DNA of 64,000 bases from positions 3,934,068 through 3,998,067 of the forward strand of contig NW_024468910.1 of NCBI RefSeq assembly GCF_011745365.1, given 5' to 3'. The notes beneath the pieces were generated by a model. That model worked only from the letters and a program-made list of their open reading frames with translations. It had not been told where the DNA came from and ran no database searches. Both the position numbers and the translations under genes were made by a program. Of the stretch, positions 22,257 through 33,545 are shown piece after piece. The stretch comes from Cryphonectria parasitica EP155 (lineage: Eukaryota > Ascomycota > Sordariomycetes > Diaporthales > Cryphonectriaceae). Within the stretch, counting starts at the first letter, position 1. Each line of letters begins with the position of its first letter.

Positions 22257-25200
22257 TCAATCACTGCGGCATAGTCGGGTCAGGCTGACTCGCGGGAAAA
22301 AATGGGAAGTCTTGCTATGGGAAAATCAGTAGTAGAGCTTGATTTTGGGGGGCTGGCCAAATCATCTAGGATGGGTCGGGGCCCCTCCTGCTCCTCCTCC
22401 TTCCCGCGGTTGTTCTTCGGGGCCGAGCTTGGTATTGAATTCAGGGGTTTTTCTGGGTGCTGCTGGGGCGGGCCAATATTTAGGAGGCGAGAGTAGGCCA
22501 AGTGAAGGAAAAGACCAGGGCACGCCCGTGACGAAAGCACAGACAATGCGACGCCAATGATTTAAAATCAAGAACAGGCATGAGACGAAAAAGGTATATC
22601 AGGTAGATCATATAAACAATGCAGGGCTGGGATGACCTTTTTTTCCTTTCTCATTGTTGGTTTGCAAGGTAGTTGAAACCTTGCATCGAGCGATACTACT
22701 GCAGTCCTCTGGTACACAGGATAGCATAATGGTGCAAGCCAAAGGGGCTGGGCCGTGCAGATCATTCCTACCATGGTATCTCTGGTTTACTACCATAGTA
22801 CTATGCTTGTTTCTACGTATCAATTTAGTCCCATGTAAATCACAAGATCCAAGAAGCAATCGAGTTGCAGAGTCCCACTGTCAGTGCTCTGATAGACGTT
22901 CGCCCACTTTTTGAATCGATCTTGTGTTCCTGAGAAATATGGGCCCGACGTGTCTAGACTCCAGGCGGGATCGATCACTGCAATGATCGTCAGCAAAAGC
23001 GATCGGAAGTACCCTTAAAATATGGTGAACCGTAATTCTTTCTTTCATCCCCATGGACTTGTCAGCTTTATAAACTTTGCGCTTTCCTTTTATTACCTTT
23101 TGCTTTTTCTTTTTTTGGGCTCGAAACGGAAGTCTAAATCCCAGTATACTCAAAAATGATTAGCTTTGCGAGATACACGCTGTGGCTTGTCGTGGGTGGG
23201 GCGGCTCTTCGTCTCGAGGTGTGTGTGTGTGTGTGCTACACCATGGTTCTCTGTGTGGCACGTTGCTGCAACTCCAGAACAATCTCCCGACATGAGTGAA
23301 TTGTCGTAAAAATCCGTATGCAGGTCCTGCTGTCTGTGAATGTAGATAGTAAGGATATGATCATGGTTAGGCCAGCCGGCTTCCTTTCCTATACCCTCCC
23401 ACTACAGCCGGCCCAGAATCCAGGAAGGGAACACGCCCGGACCGGGGAGAGGGGGTTCGTGGTGTGATTGTGTTTGCCTCCCCTAAAACAAACCCCCGTA
23501 CGGAATTGCAGCTGCGGCACTTGTCCATAAGCGAGGTGCGCAGTCTTTCCCGGCTACCGCGTCTGCATGGAGGTTACATCCCAAAGTGTCGCACCAAATT
23601 TCCATTGTCAAGGAGGCCCTGTTTGACGAATTTACGAGAATGGCCGAGCCCGCTGGTCTGCGAGATACGTGGTCTCGTGGCGGACGCAACACCTGATTGG
23701 GCCGTGTTATATGTGTATTATGTTTGATAGTTGACAAGAAAGAAAGAGTGAAGAGCGCACCAGGCCACTGACGACACCATCCTCGCCATCACCAAGCTAA
23801 TTTTGTAGTGTTGAGGGTTGGTCATCCTCTATACGGCTGTATACACTGGGATCGCTCTCTGATCCTCGCTCCACCGATCAACAGCACTGCCTGCGACCCA
23901 GCCGTCTGGCACAAAGCTGGCCCATGAACAACAGCATTGCGATTTTCACAGACACCTGGACATCGCGGTTCGTACCGTTGGGCCAGGCGAGCCTTGACGA
24001 TCGCCGTTACTGATCTGCGTGTTGATTACTGTAACGATACTCATGAGACGAGAGAGGGGAAAACAAGAAAGGCAAGTAAAACCACCAAGGTTCTGGACCA
24101 CCACCGAGAAACGGCCTTGTGGGGGGGGGAGGGGGGTTTCTCGCTAAGAAGACAAACCTCGTTTCCCATCTACCCCTGTCGGAACCTCACCATCATGACA
24201 AGATTCGGGCTGGGTCTTGAGCTGGTTCGAGCAGGCGGAGAAATCCGCGAGATTGAACACTCCATTTTGAGCGGAGGGCAAGCTGTCACTTGGTAATAAG
24301 CGGGAAGTATAATCTCCAGTGACAGCTGGATATTCTCCGCAAGACAGCTATCGCCCGAGTCATCATCCATCACACCGGTTCCGACAAGAAAGGAGGCTCT
24401 TTTTTGGTGGTAAATTGGCATTTGGTTATGCGAGGTCCGCATTTGGGGTGGTGAGAATTGTTGAGCACTTCAGCTGTTGGCAAACTCGTTCTCTAGAGAG
24501 ATCAGATAGATCCATAGGTAGTACAGCTTTACTGGAAGAGGGCATCACCTCTCTCCGCTTAGGCAAGGCACGTTTCGCAGTGGTGGGCCCTGCGCGAAAG
24601 ATCGACAGTAATTTGAAGTTCCCAGGGGTACACAGTCGACGCGAGTGCGAAGCTGCTTACGCTAGCTAGAGGGGATTTCTTGGTATCTTGGTATCTCTGA
24701 ATTGGAGCCAAAGATATTTAACTTGGATAGAATGGAAGAAGTTACAGAGGTTGTAGAAAGAAAGAAAGAAAGAAAAATGGGGAGAAACCAAAAGAGGAAG
24801 AAAAAGCGAGAGCAAGGGAGACAGAGAAGAAGAAGAAGAAGGAGAAGAATTGGAAGACTTGGATCAAGGGTCAAACTCTCTTCCTTATGTTCTTGAGGAA
24901 AAGGAGGCAAAGACGGGTTCTCGCGAGCTGATCGTTGTGCTCGGTAGGAGAAATGATGAATCTTGTGCATCCATGGCTCAGTTCGTGGTGCACGTGCACA
25001 ATCTAGGCTGTCAAAGCCGTTTAGTGTCGAGCATTGATGTGGAGACCGGGTCCTGTGCCAGATTCAGGCAACAAGAACTTTGGTACGGAATTACTATGCA
25101 CTCATTCCTTACCACATTTCCCTGTGCTATATGGTTCATACATACTATGTAGTATTCGTAGTATGCATCGAAGACGATTGCGATCAAGAAAAATGGAGTA

Positions 25201-25796
25201 ACGAACGACCAGAGAAGTGGCCTATGGTCCAATTTCTCGTAACTATCTAATTACCACGGTACGGTAATATGCAGCTTACTATTCATCTCTCCTTCTCAAT
25301 GGCTTCTCACGAGAGGGGTCAAGAACCCCCTTGCCTCCCTTTTTCTTAGTAAGTCCTCGGCTTGGGCCGCCGACGAGCCGACACGCTCAAACATGGGCTG
25401 TCAGGGTTCGACAATGCACGCCAAAAGGACGTCCCAGCACACCTTGTCGGTGAGCTGGCATTAGCTGGGCAAGCTTTGGGGTCTTCTATCAATGCCGCGG
25501 GTATTTCTTCTGTCGGCGGAGAAGGATTCGCCTCCAGAGAGCTGTGCTTGCCACGGTGCGGAGTACAAAACACCTCGGGTAATTATCACTAGGTCGCAAA
25601 CTATAATCACAGTGTTATTTATCGTGTATATCTAGGTTGGCTATAATCATCAGTGCACAAAAACGACACTGCAACGTTGAGCGGACCCGGACTTTTGACA
25701 AAAAAGAACCCCACGCAAACAAGCATCCACACAGACCAGCAATGTTTTAAGGAAGGAAAGTGGCAAAAAAAAAAAATCATAATTCGTGTGTGAGTG

Positions 25797-26450
25797 ATGA
25801 GAAGAATGACCAACATGCAAGCGACCAAAGAAGAACTGGCGGCCAGCTTCGCAGCAGGTGTCTTTCTCCACCTCGCGGTCTTCCGCTCGGGCGAGTGGGA
25901 CGCACACAGCTTCACCCTACTCGAGGTCGGCGCAGCCCTCCAGCTGGTCCTCAGCTTCTTCGCCCACGAGCTTTTCTCCGAGCCCGCGGTCGATGCCCTG
26001 CAGCATGGCCTGTACTGGGCTGGCGCCGCCCTTGCAGGTCTGTATGCAAGCATCCTGGTGTACAGGGCCTTCTTCCATCGGCTGGGCAGGTTCCCTGGTC
26101 CTTTTACCGCTCGCCTATCGACCTTTTACATGACCTGGACCAGCTTCCGGCGCGGCCAGGTGTACCAGGACGTGCGCCGGCTCCACACAAAGTACGGCGA
26201 CTTTGTCCGGGTTGGGCCGACAGAGCTGTCCATCGCCGACCCGGCTGCGTTCGCCGTGGTCCACTCGGCTACCTCGCAGTGCGAGAGAGGGCCGTGGTAT
26301 AACGTTCTGAACCCCACCATTTCGCTGCAGATGGTGCGTGACAGGAGAGAGCATGCTCAGCGCAGGAAGGCCTGGGATCGAGCTTTCAGTAACAAGGGTG
26401 AGTAAAGACTGCTGCTACTGCTGCTACTGCTCTAGAGAGAAAGACACATC

Positions 26451-26510
<60 letters not shown>

Positions 26511-28312
26511 AAGACCTGGTTCGGTTCCTTACACATCAAACCTCACTGACACATTCTGAGGGTCCCCCTTCCCTCTGTTTTATTACAGCATTACGAGACT
26601 ATGAAGCAAGAGTTGCTGGCTACACTGACGAGCTGCTTGGGGTCTTTGACCGGGAAAAGGGAAAGAGACTCAATGCCTCGACGTGGTTCAAGTGCGTCTT
26701 GCCAACAACCTTGACAGGAAAAGCTCATTCATATATGTGCTGACTTGACAAAAATTATAGTTATTACTCGTTCGATATCATGGGCGATCTGGCCTTCGGA
26801 AGGAGTTTTGACCTGATGAAGACGGGCGTTGACCAGTACTTTTACAAGACCACGCATACGAATATGTTCCTGATCGGGCTGTTCAGTGTGAGCCTGCTGC
26901 ATCCTTTTTTTTCATCTCCATCATTTCGAGAAATGCCGAGCTGACACACTATTCTCTCGACAACAGCGCATGACCTGGCTGTTTCCCATTTTCAAGGCAA
27001 CTCTTGGTCGTTGGGAGTATCAAAAATTTCAGCGATTTGTCAAGGGAGTCGTCGCGCGACGTAGGGAGGCAAGTTTATTGTTGTCCTGGGCCAATCCCCG
27101 ACCTCCCTTTCCCTTGGGAGGCTTCTTATTTGATAATTTGCACAGTCATGCTGACAAGAGGGGGTGTTGATTCCTACTTGTCAGAATGAGCCAGCAGTCC
27201 CTGACGTCTTCCACTGGATCCTGAAAGAATTCAACCAGAAACCCAAGCCGACATGGCAGGAGTTGCAGAATCTCTATGGTGATTGTGCCCTCATCGTAGT
27301 TGCAGGGAGGCAAGTAAACTTCGTCAAACGTACCCCTTACATACATTACTTACGACTCTATTAACCCCCCCTCCCCTCTTTATTTTCTTCTCTTTCTACC
27401 TACGGAGAACCCCACCAACGCTGACTTGACGGCTCACACTAACCTTTTTTGTTGTCTTTTCTGCAGTGACACAACGGCAGCAACCCTCACCGGCCTGTTT
27501 TACAACCTAGCAACCCACCCTGACGTCTACAAGAAACTCCAGGCGGAGGTGGACGCCTTCTTCACCGCCAAGGATGGTACGAGTAATACCCAGGGTGACT
27601 TCGACTCCAGCTCCCTGGGCAAGCTCGAGTACCTGCAGGCGTGCATCGACGAGTCCCTCCGCCTGTTCCCGCCCGTGCCGTCGGGGCTGCAGAGGCAGAC
27701 GCCGCCGCAGGGAGTCCAGGTCGGGGAGACGTTTATCCCCGGGAACACGATCGTCATGACGCCTGCTTATACTATCTATCGAGGTCAGTTACTAAAAATT
27801 TCCCCCTTTACTCGCTTTTCCTTGAAGCAAGAACAAAGACTAATGAGAGCGTTTCTTTACAGACCCGAGGACGTTTACACATGGTGATGAGTTCATCCCT
27901 GAGCGGTGGACTACGAAGCCCGAGCTGGTCAAGGATGCCACTGCCTACGCCCCATTCTCTGTCGGTACGTCTAGTCTTGTCGTGTCGAAAGCCGTGGCAA
28001 TGTCGTGTCTTTTTTCTTCTTCTTCTTCTTCTTCTCTGTCTCTCTCCACTTCTTCTCCAATAAGCAGTAATTGGAAGGAGTAGAACTTAAGAACTAATGA
28101 ATATTCAAATTCCTCCACGGCCAGGACGATTCTCGTGCGTGGGCAAGCAGCTGGCCCTGATGGAGGTGCGCAGGGTCACGACCCTCATCGCCCGTCGCTA
28201 CGATGTGGCTTTTGCACCGGGCCAGACCAAGGAGGACTTTTTGGCTGGGTTGAGGGATAACTTCACCTTGGCTACTCCCAAGTTGGACCTGGTGTTTTCA
28301 CAGAGGATCTGA
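25797..28312 (+). CDS. Cytochrome P450 monooxygenase (first)
   Basis: Eight exons: 25797-26397, 26589-26691, 26761-26887, 26967-27068, 27185-27309, 27467-27783, 27863-27964 and 28125-28312, giving 554 aa. The N-terminus has two or three hydrophobic segments and then a PFPG-like hinge (LGRFPGPF), so it is probably an ER-anchored microsomal P450. The I-helix motif is AGSDTT (351-356), the K-helix ExxR is in DESLRLFP, the PERW motif is present, and the haem loop is FSVGRFSCVGKQLA with Cys497 as the likely ligand. Introns 4 and 5 must use GC donors (GAG|GCAAGT at 27069 and AG|GCAAGT at 27310), because nearby GT donors would bring in stop codons. In-frame ATGs also occur at 25806 and 25815. The family fits fungal P450s of secondary metabolism; the substrate is unknown. 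A PhzF-like gene converges from the right. Confidence 0.88.
26452..26508. repeat. AG dinucleotide microsatellite within a P450 intron
   Basis: An uninterrupted 57-nt AG repeat occupies the centre of the 191-nt first intron (26398-26588) of the first P450 gene. Confidence 0.97.
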
Positions 28313-28664
28313 GAATGGTATCGCTGTGGTTTCCCGTGTGAGAGGAAAAGTGGCTTATGAATACATGTAAGGGTCTGATGGTGGAAAGGGAGGGTAAAGG
28401 GGACAAAAATATGGTCGGCAGCCATCTGGGAGTATTATGTGAGTGTATTTTTTCTTCATACGAGTGTGCCCATTTCTGATGCTTTCTGGAGATTGTTCAA
28501 TGCTTTTTGAGGGGAATAGGTGTCGTGTCTGGTAGTCTGATCAACATAATTCCGGCCAAAAAAAAAATAGTGCAAGAAGACCATATTCATTGTGATCGTG
28601 CAAGGTGATCATTACACCCTTCCTTCCAGCCAGAGAAAACAGTTTATCGTCCTTCACTTCCTCC
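28313..28664. other. Short intergenic region between convergent genes
   Basis: These 352 bp between the stop codons of the first P450 and the PhzF-like gene hold T- and A-rich stretches (28447-28456, 28559-28568) compatible with two 3' ends. No ORF is supported. Confidence 0.6.
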
Positions 28665-29720
28665 TCAGACATTAATCTCGCCACTCATGACCATCCTCGC
28701 AGTCCCACCCAGCCTTACCTCCCTGATCTCTTTTGTCCCACCCCTCCCAGCAACATAAGCCGCATCGACCTCCACCACGATATCGCTCTTCCTCCCAATC
28801 TCAACCCCCTGCGTGACCAGATACTTCATCTTCTCCGCATCGCCCTGCAGGGTCAAGTAACAAGCCAGAGACGAAGCCGCGCTCCCCGTGGCAGGATCCT
28901 CAAACGCCAACTCCACCATGCGCGTCCTCACCGCCTCAGTCCTCACATCACCTTGGCCGCCGCTCTTTGTTGGGTCGACATAGTAATAGTACCGCGACAC
29001 AAAGCCATGGCCCCAGGACCCGGCGTCCAGCAGGCTGATATAGTTGCCCAGGTCCAGATGGCCCGCGGCGGTGACGCTGGCGAGCTGCTCGAGGCTGGAC
29101 AGGCGGACGAGCAGGAAGGTCATGCCGCGCACGATGCTGAAGATGGGGGCGTCGAGCTCGGCGGTGCGCACCTCGGGGTCAGGGTGCAGGGCAGGGTGGA
29201 TGTGGGCCGTGACGCCGGCGTCGCCCAGCTCGTAGAGGGAGCGGAGGGTGCGCGAGTGCAGGTGCACGTCGTGCGGGATGCGAGCCGTCACGCCCTCTGC
29301 TGTGGGCGAGGAGGAGGAGGAGGAGGAGGAGGAGGAGGAGGAACGAGAGATGGCAATGGGTCCTGCGCGTGGCAGGAGAGTAGTAACAAAGTCCCAGCCC
29401 AGGTGGTGCAGGACGAAATAGGCGGTGCCGATGGTCGGGTGGCCGGCAAAGGGGAGCTCTGTCTCGGTGGTGAAGATGCCCATCTCGCGCTCGGGCGAAG
29501 AGCGGTCGGGCGAGGCGAGGGTCTCGCCTGGGCGGAGGAAGAGGAATACCGTCTCGGAGAGGTTGAACTCCTTAGCGATGAGCTGCTTAGTGTTGTTGTT
29601 GGGACTGTCTTCTGAGCTCGCCTCCAGCGAGGCTCGCTCTTTGTCCTCGACTATGACGATGGCGAGCGGGTTCCCTCGGAAGGGAGTGTCTGTGAAGACG
29701 TCGACGGTCACGAAGTGCAT
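28665..29720 (-). CDS. PhzF-family isomerase/epimerase-like enzyme
   Basis: A single exon of 351 aa. The chosen start is the first real ATG, at 29720-29718 (MHFVTVDVFTDTPFRGNPLA); the frame is open further upstream but without an ATG. The sequence has the hallmarks of the PhzF/diaminopimelate-epimerase fold: an N-terminal FTDTPFRGNPLA motif, the catalytic-type glutamate in FNLSETVFL, TELPFAGHPTIGTA, and the C-terminal FEDPATGSAASSLACYL. A serine run encoded by a GGA repeat (plus-strand 29309-29342) marks the linker between the two half-domains. Family members catalyse proton-shift or isomerisation reactions in the cytosol, some in secondary metabolism; the substrate is unknown. The gene converges with the first P450. 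Confidence 0.9.
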   Translation of the reverse strand: MHFVTVDVFTDTPFRGNPLAIVIVEDKERASLEASSEDSPNNNTKQLIAKEFNLSETVFLFLRPGETLASPDRSSPEREMGIFTTETELPFAGHPTIGTAYFVLHHLGWDFVTTLLPRAGPIAISRSSSSSSSSSSSSPTAEGVTARIPHDVHLHSRTLRSLYELGDAGVTAHIHPALHPDPEVRTAELDAPIFSIVRGMTFLLVRLSSLEQLASVTAAGHLDLGNYISLLDAGSWGHGFVSRYYYYVDPTKSGGQGDVRTEAVRTRMVELAFEDPATGSAASSLACYLTLQGDAEKMKYLVTQGVEIGRKSDIVVEVDAAYVAGRGGTKEIREVRLGGTARMVMSGEINV

Positions 29721-31092
29721 GATAAGGAATGGATGGGGTTGAGGCTGGGTCTTCAAGGACGGTCACGCTGCTTGCTACCTATATGTGCCAAGTATTGAGA
29801 GGGGAGAAGAAAGGGGATTATTAATGTTGCACCAAGCAGTAACATTGAAAAAGGAAAGAAGAAAAAAAATCCGTCCCAAGTTGGTTTATCATTTTTGGTT
29901 GAGGGTGTAGAGGTCTTGGGTTTTATTTTAATTGATAAGTGACTCACGGAGCTTTCGTCCGGGAAGTCCTTAGTTACATGAGATAGCCCCCCCCCCCCCA
30001 CCTGCACAATCCCGTCACAGTGTCCAGGGATGCCAACTTTAGTACTGGGGGGTTACAGGTTTCTTGTATGACCAGACCAATGTGTCATTGTTTGACTGGA
30101 CAAGAATTTGGAGAAAACTGTTGATCATGTCACTGTCAGCATGTTCAGCACACGGAGTAGCTCATTGGTAGTTCACGATCAATTATGTACTGTGAATGGT
30201 CCTTGGTTGTCCATCCACTCAACGACCACCTTGCTCTGAGCAAGTTGTCGACTATGGAAGTTGAAGCAGCTGATTTTCGCATGGCTGGGTTGTCAATCCA
30301 GAAATCTTGAGAGCAATACAAGAAATTGTGCGAAGAGTTGTGATATCTTGTGTGGCTTAATTGGCTTTCTATTGCCCCAAGACAATTATTAGCCATGATA
30401 AAAAGAAAAGAAGACACAAATCACAGTCAGAATTAGTAATAATGGCCACTGCCTTGCCTAGGGTACTAGTAGGACAAGTAAAGAAATAACTACCCAGAAA
30501 ATTGTGTTATACTGATCATTGGTAGTGCTGTCTTTACTATATTCTGCCTGTAGTATCACGTTGTACGGGAATCCCTCCACGGTAGTATAAATGCAGTTGG
30601 GAAGTTGACAGTGCATCTTTGCACACACCCAAGAGCAAACCAAGTGCTCACTGACTTGTTGTGCATTGAATCCGAAGAAAATGATGGTAAACATCTTCTG
30701 TTTGCACATCGCATCTACGCCCATGTTAGTCCTAGAGATTTGCTGCACCAAATAAGCTTGTTCACCAACAAAAGCCCAAAGCAATTCCTTCCACTTACAA
30801 GAATGAACGATACATATCACTCTTGGGCAGCATACTATAATGATGCTGTGCGTGGTATGAGAGTGAGTGTGAGAGAGAGAGCAGGGCTTGGACGACTTTC
30901 AAAGGAACAAAAGTGCTAAGGCCTCAACGGATTAGAAATTAATTAGATGGCTGTATATACTCCCAAATGCTTTGATCATTTCAATGATTCTCTGAATGTC
31001 ATTTACTGTCAAGAAGGGGAGGAAACCATTATTCTTCCAAAGATGAGGGGGCCATGTCCAGAAGGAGAGAGAAAGAAAAAAAAAGTATCAAA
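29721..31092. other. Intergenic region, 1.4 kb, partly AT-rich
   Basis: The region contains the PhzF-like gene's upstream sequence, a 13-nt C tract (29987-29999), and an AT-richer segment at about 30100-31050. A minus-strand ORF of 120 codons (30458-30820) has no recognisable motif. No gene is supported. Confidence 0.55.
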
Positions 31093-31211
31093 ACGTACAA
31101 TACCGGGTATTCGCTAATGGTCACCCACTTAACTACTAATCCGGCCCTTAGTGGCTTATTTAGGGGAGAGCAGACGGGATCCCAAGTTCTCCACTAGGTA
31201 TGGTCGTACGT
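31093..31211 (-). rRNA. 5S ribosomal RNA gene (dispersed copy)
   Basis: The minus strand holds a 119-nt sequence with the features of fungal 5S rRNA. Its ends pair (ACGTAC at the 5' end, GTACGT at the 3' end). It contains a GGGATCCCGTC segment in the helix III region, an AAGCCACTAAGG segment that can pair with CCTAGTGG upstream, and the control-region-like stretch TTAGTAGTTAAGTGGGTGAC followed by GCGAAT. A run of nine T follows about 10 nt downstream on the minus strand, as expected for an RNA polymerase III terminator. Compared with common filamentous-ascomycete 5S, as I recall it, several changes are C-to-T or G-to-A, so this could be a variant gene or a mildly decayed copy. Dispersed single 5S genes are normal in many Pezizomycotina. 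Confidence 0.85.
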
Positions 31212-32179
31212 GCTAGATATTGTCGTCTTGGGATTTATAAGGCATGTTCATAATGGGCGTGCAAAACTTGCATGACTCGGGGCTCGGGGGAGGTCAGATG
31301 GAAGTGGACCTTATCGACCTCAACCAGATCTGATTTACATGCCGTAGACTCAAATCTCATGAAGCGCCCCGGTACGAGGTTGTCCAGTCGCTAAACCCGT
31401 CTCCCTCGTATAAAATACATGGCGAATCATGCCGACATCGGCAGATCGGGAATCGTGTCGTGACATTCCAGCGGCAGGAGGAGGAGGCCACAGCTGAACA
31501 CTTTGACAAATCTGAGATGGGATGTATACATAGTTGTAACGAGTCAGATCCTAGAAAGTAAACAAAGCCATATGGAGTCAGCAAAGGAGGCCAGGTGGAC
31601 AGGAGAAGACGACAGGGCCGGTTGGGCCGTGTCAAGATGGCCTCGAATGTCGCCCGCTCCCTTCAGGACAGAGCGAGGCTGGTCGACGGGCAACTGTGGG
31701 CACAACACACCCCCGGCCGAGTTCATCGAGGCAGCTTGCCGGTTCGGAGGGGTCAACCGAGGATGGAAGGGGGGGGGGGGGCTAGGGCTTTGGGAGCAGT
31801 TCGTCCAGGGTCCGGGGACTGCGGAGCACGAGCCGTCGGTGTGGAGGTGGATCGCAGGCCTGCACTGCGTTGTCTCTACCTACTTAGTTGTCACAGGCAG
31901 TAGTGGTTGAAACATGTTGTTGTATTGTTGTTGCCTTTGACATGAGCCACCAGGTCGTGAAAGAGACAGTATAGGCATTGATGCACAACGTTCCAGACCT
32001 TGACAAGATACCTCGTCATGCTGGGACCTGGATGGAAGTCAGTTGGCCCTCCCCCCCCCCCTGAACTCTCTTTTGTCCAGAGAGGGGCTGATGAAGTGTT
32101 TGCCAATGGGAAGGGCTACCGGGTGGCTTGTGTGTGCCTGACTTGAAAACCCAAGGGGGCTATTTTAAGGGGGGACCGA

Positions 32180-32312
32180 GAGGACCCTGAATCGCCACAC
32201 CCGAAGGAGCCCTACCTTCAGGTCATTTGACTGCACTAGCGTGGCTGTCATGTACGTGCTACAGTTAGTATTATGCACCGTAAGGAGGCAGTCAGATTGA
32301 TTCAGGGTCCTC
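32180..32312. repeat. 133-bp segment bounded by 14-bp perfect inverted repeats
   Basis: GAGGACCCTGAATC at 32180-32193 is exactly inverted at 32299-32312. The interior contains no ORF. It may be a small transposable-element relic or MITE; no clear target duplication was found. Confidence 0.6.
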
Positions 32313-32465
32313 GAAAGGATGAGGTACGTAATCAATGGGCCAAGGAAATTGTGTTGATATCGTGGCCAGGTGGTTATATTAAAATGGCAAGGGAGCTGGG
32401 CTATACCATATGGAGGACTTCTGTGTCGACGATGACTTTTGGAACAGTTGGTTGAGGCGCGTACC

Positions 32466-32710
32466 AGCTTCCGGAAGAGGAAGATTACAAAAGAAGCAGC
32501 ACAAGAAACAGCATGTGGATTTTTTTTTTTAATAACCCCCAAGCCTTCCCCTGTCCACACCTTTTGGGGGTTATAAAAGCGGGGAGTGTTTTGCTGTTAG
32601 TGCTAGTGCTGCTGCTGCTGCTGCTGCTGCTACTGAGTAACCAGCCCTTGAGTGCAATGCGGCTAGTGACGTCTGATGATTCCCAGCTGGTTTGGAATGG
32701 GGCTTTCTGC
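32466..32710. repeat. Diverged duplicate segment, distal copy (with GCT expansion)
   Basis: This matches 33264-33545 in the same order: GGAAGAGGAAGAT versus GGAAGACGAAGAT, a T-rich stretch, GCTGTTAGTGC (32593), CTGAGTAACCA (32633), AGTGACGT and GGGGCTT. A GCT repeat has expanded between the second and third anchors in this copy. Confidence 0.75.
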
Positions 32711-33263
32711 TAAAGATTTCAACTGCATCAGCAGCCATTGCATAGGATCTTGATGTTTGTGTCTAAGTAGGGTACAAGGCTACTAATGTTAAAGGCGACT
32801 ATGCCCCAATGCACAAGCTTGATCAGTTAGACAGATTCCTTGACCTTTTGTTTTCAGGTATATAACTTCAAAACTGCTCAATGGTTCTCACTATATGGCA
32901 GTCCAGGCCAGTAGCTCTTGTCTGCTAAAAGTATGGTTTGACAGTTTCTCATATGAAATATCACTGTCCAATGTCATCAACATCATCATATTTTTATGTG
33001 CCTAGTGGTAGAGTCTATTGTTGTAGGTTAGCGTTGATGAATCTGAAGCCAGCTGCACTGATGGATGTTGAGTTTGAGAACTGCAGTGAGCTACAGCTCA
33101 GCAGCATACAGCATCACATCTCTCTCGCTCACCAAGGTCAACGAGAATACAGAGCTTGAACACCAGGAATGCTGTTTGTTATGTGGGGATGGTTCATGTG
33201 TCAACTAATTTTGTCTTCTTTAGCTGAATGAGAACATGAAATATGTCAAGAAATCTGTGACAG

Positions 33264-33545
33264 CTGCTGGAAGACGAAGATGGTACATGGTCATAAGAAG
33301 CTGCCAAAACAAAAAGAAAGGGTGGATCCGCCATTATTACTTTTTTCTTTAGAAAAACAAGAAGAAGAAAAAACCCTCCACAACCCGGCCTTCCCCCATC
33401 TCCACACAACCTTTGGGGCGAAAAATGCTCTGCTGTTAGTGCCTCTGCTGAGTAACCAACCCCCATAGTGGCTGGAGTGCATCTCGGGCCAGTGACGTTT
33501 GAGAGTTTCCAGCGGGTTTAGCGTGGGGCTTGCGGGCTGGAGCCT
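33264..33545. repeat. Diverged duplicate segment, proximal copy (promoter of the Gal4-like gene)
   Basis: Partner of 32466-32710, with the anchors GCTGTTAGTGC at 33432 and CTGAGTAACCA at 33448. It ends about 280 bp before the start codon of the Zn2Cys6 gene, so it may be regulatory sequence. Confidence 0.75.

Larger units (their letters stand above)
21167..25796. other. Intergenic region, 4.6 kb, between the CFEM receptor and the first P450
   Basis: This region carries the upstream regions of two divergent genes. It contains a TG/CA tract (21183-21252), short palindromes (22220-22256, 22769-22778, 22794-22805, about 25133-25165), a GT repeat near 23220-23236, a G tract near 24121-24137 and GAA-rich sequence near 24750-24850. 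ORFs of up to 134 codons are present, but none has a motif, consistent codon use or plausible splicing. Confidence 0.6.

Noticed and set aside
28605..29615. 336-codon ORF on the plus strand
   Set aside because: Antisense shadow of the PhzF-like gene, whose sense frame carries clear family motifs.
30458..30820. 120-codon minus-strand ORF in AT-richer DNA, considered as a transposon relic
   Set aside because: No transposase or reverse-transcriptase motif could be read in it.
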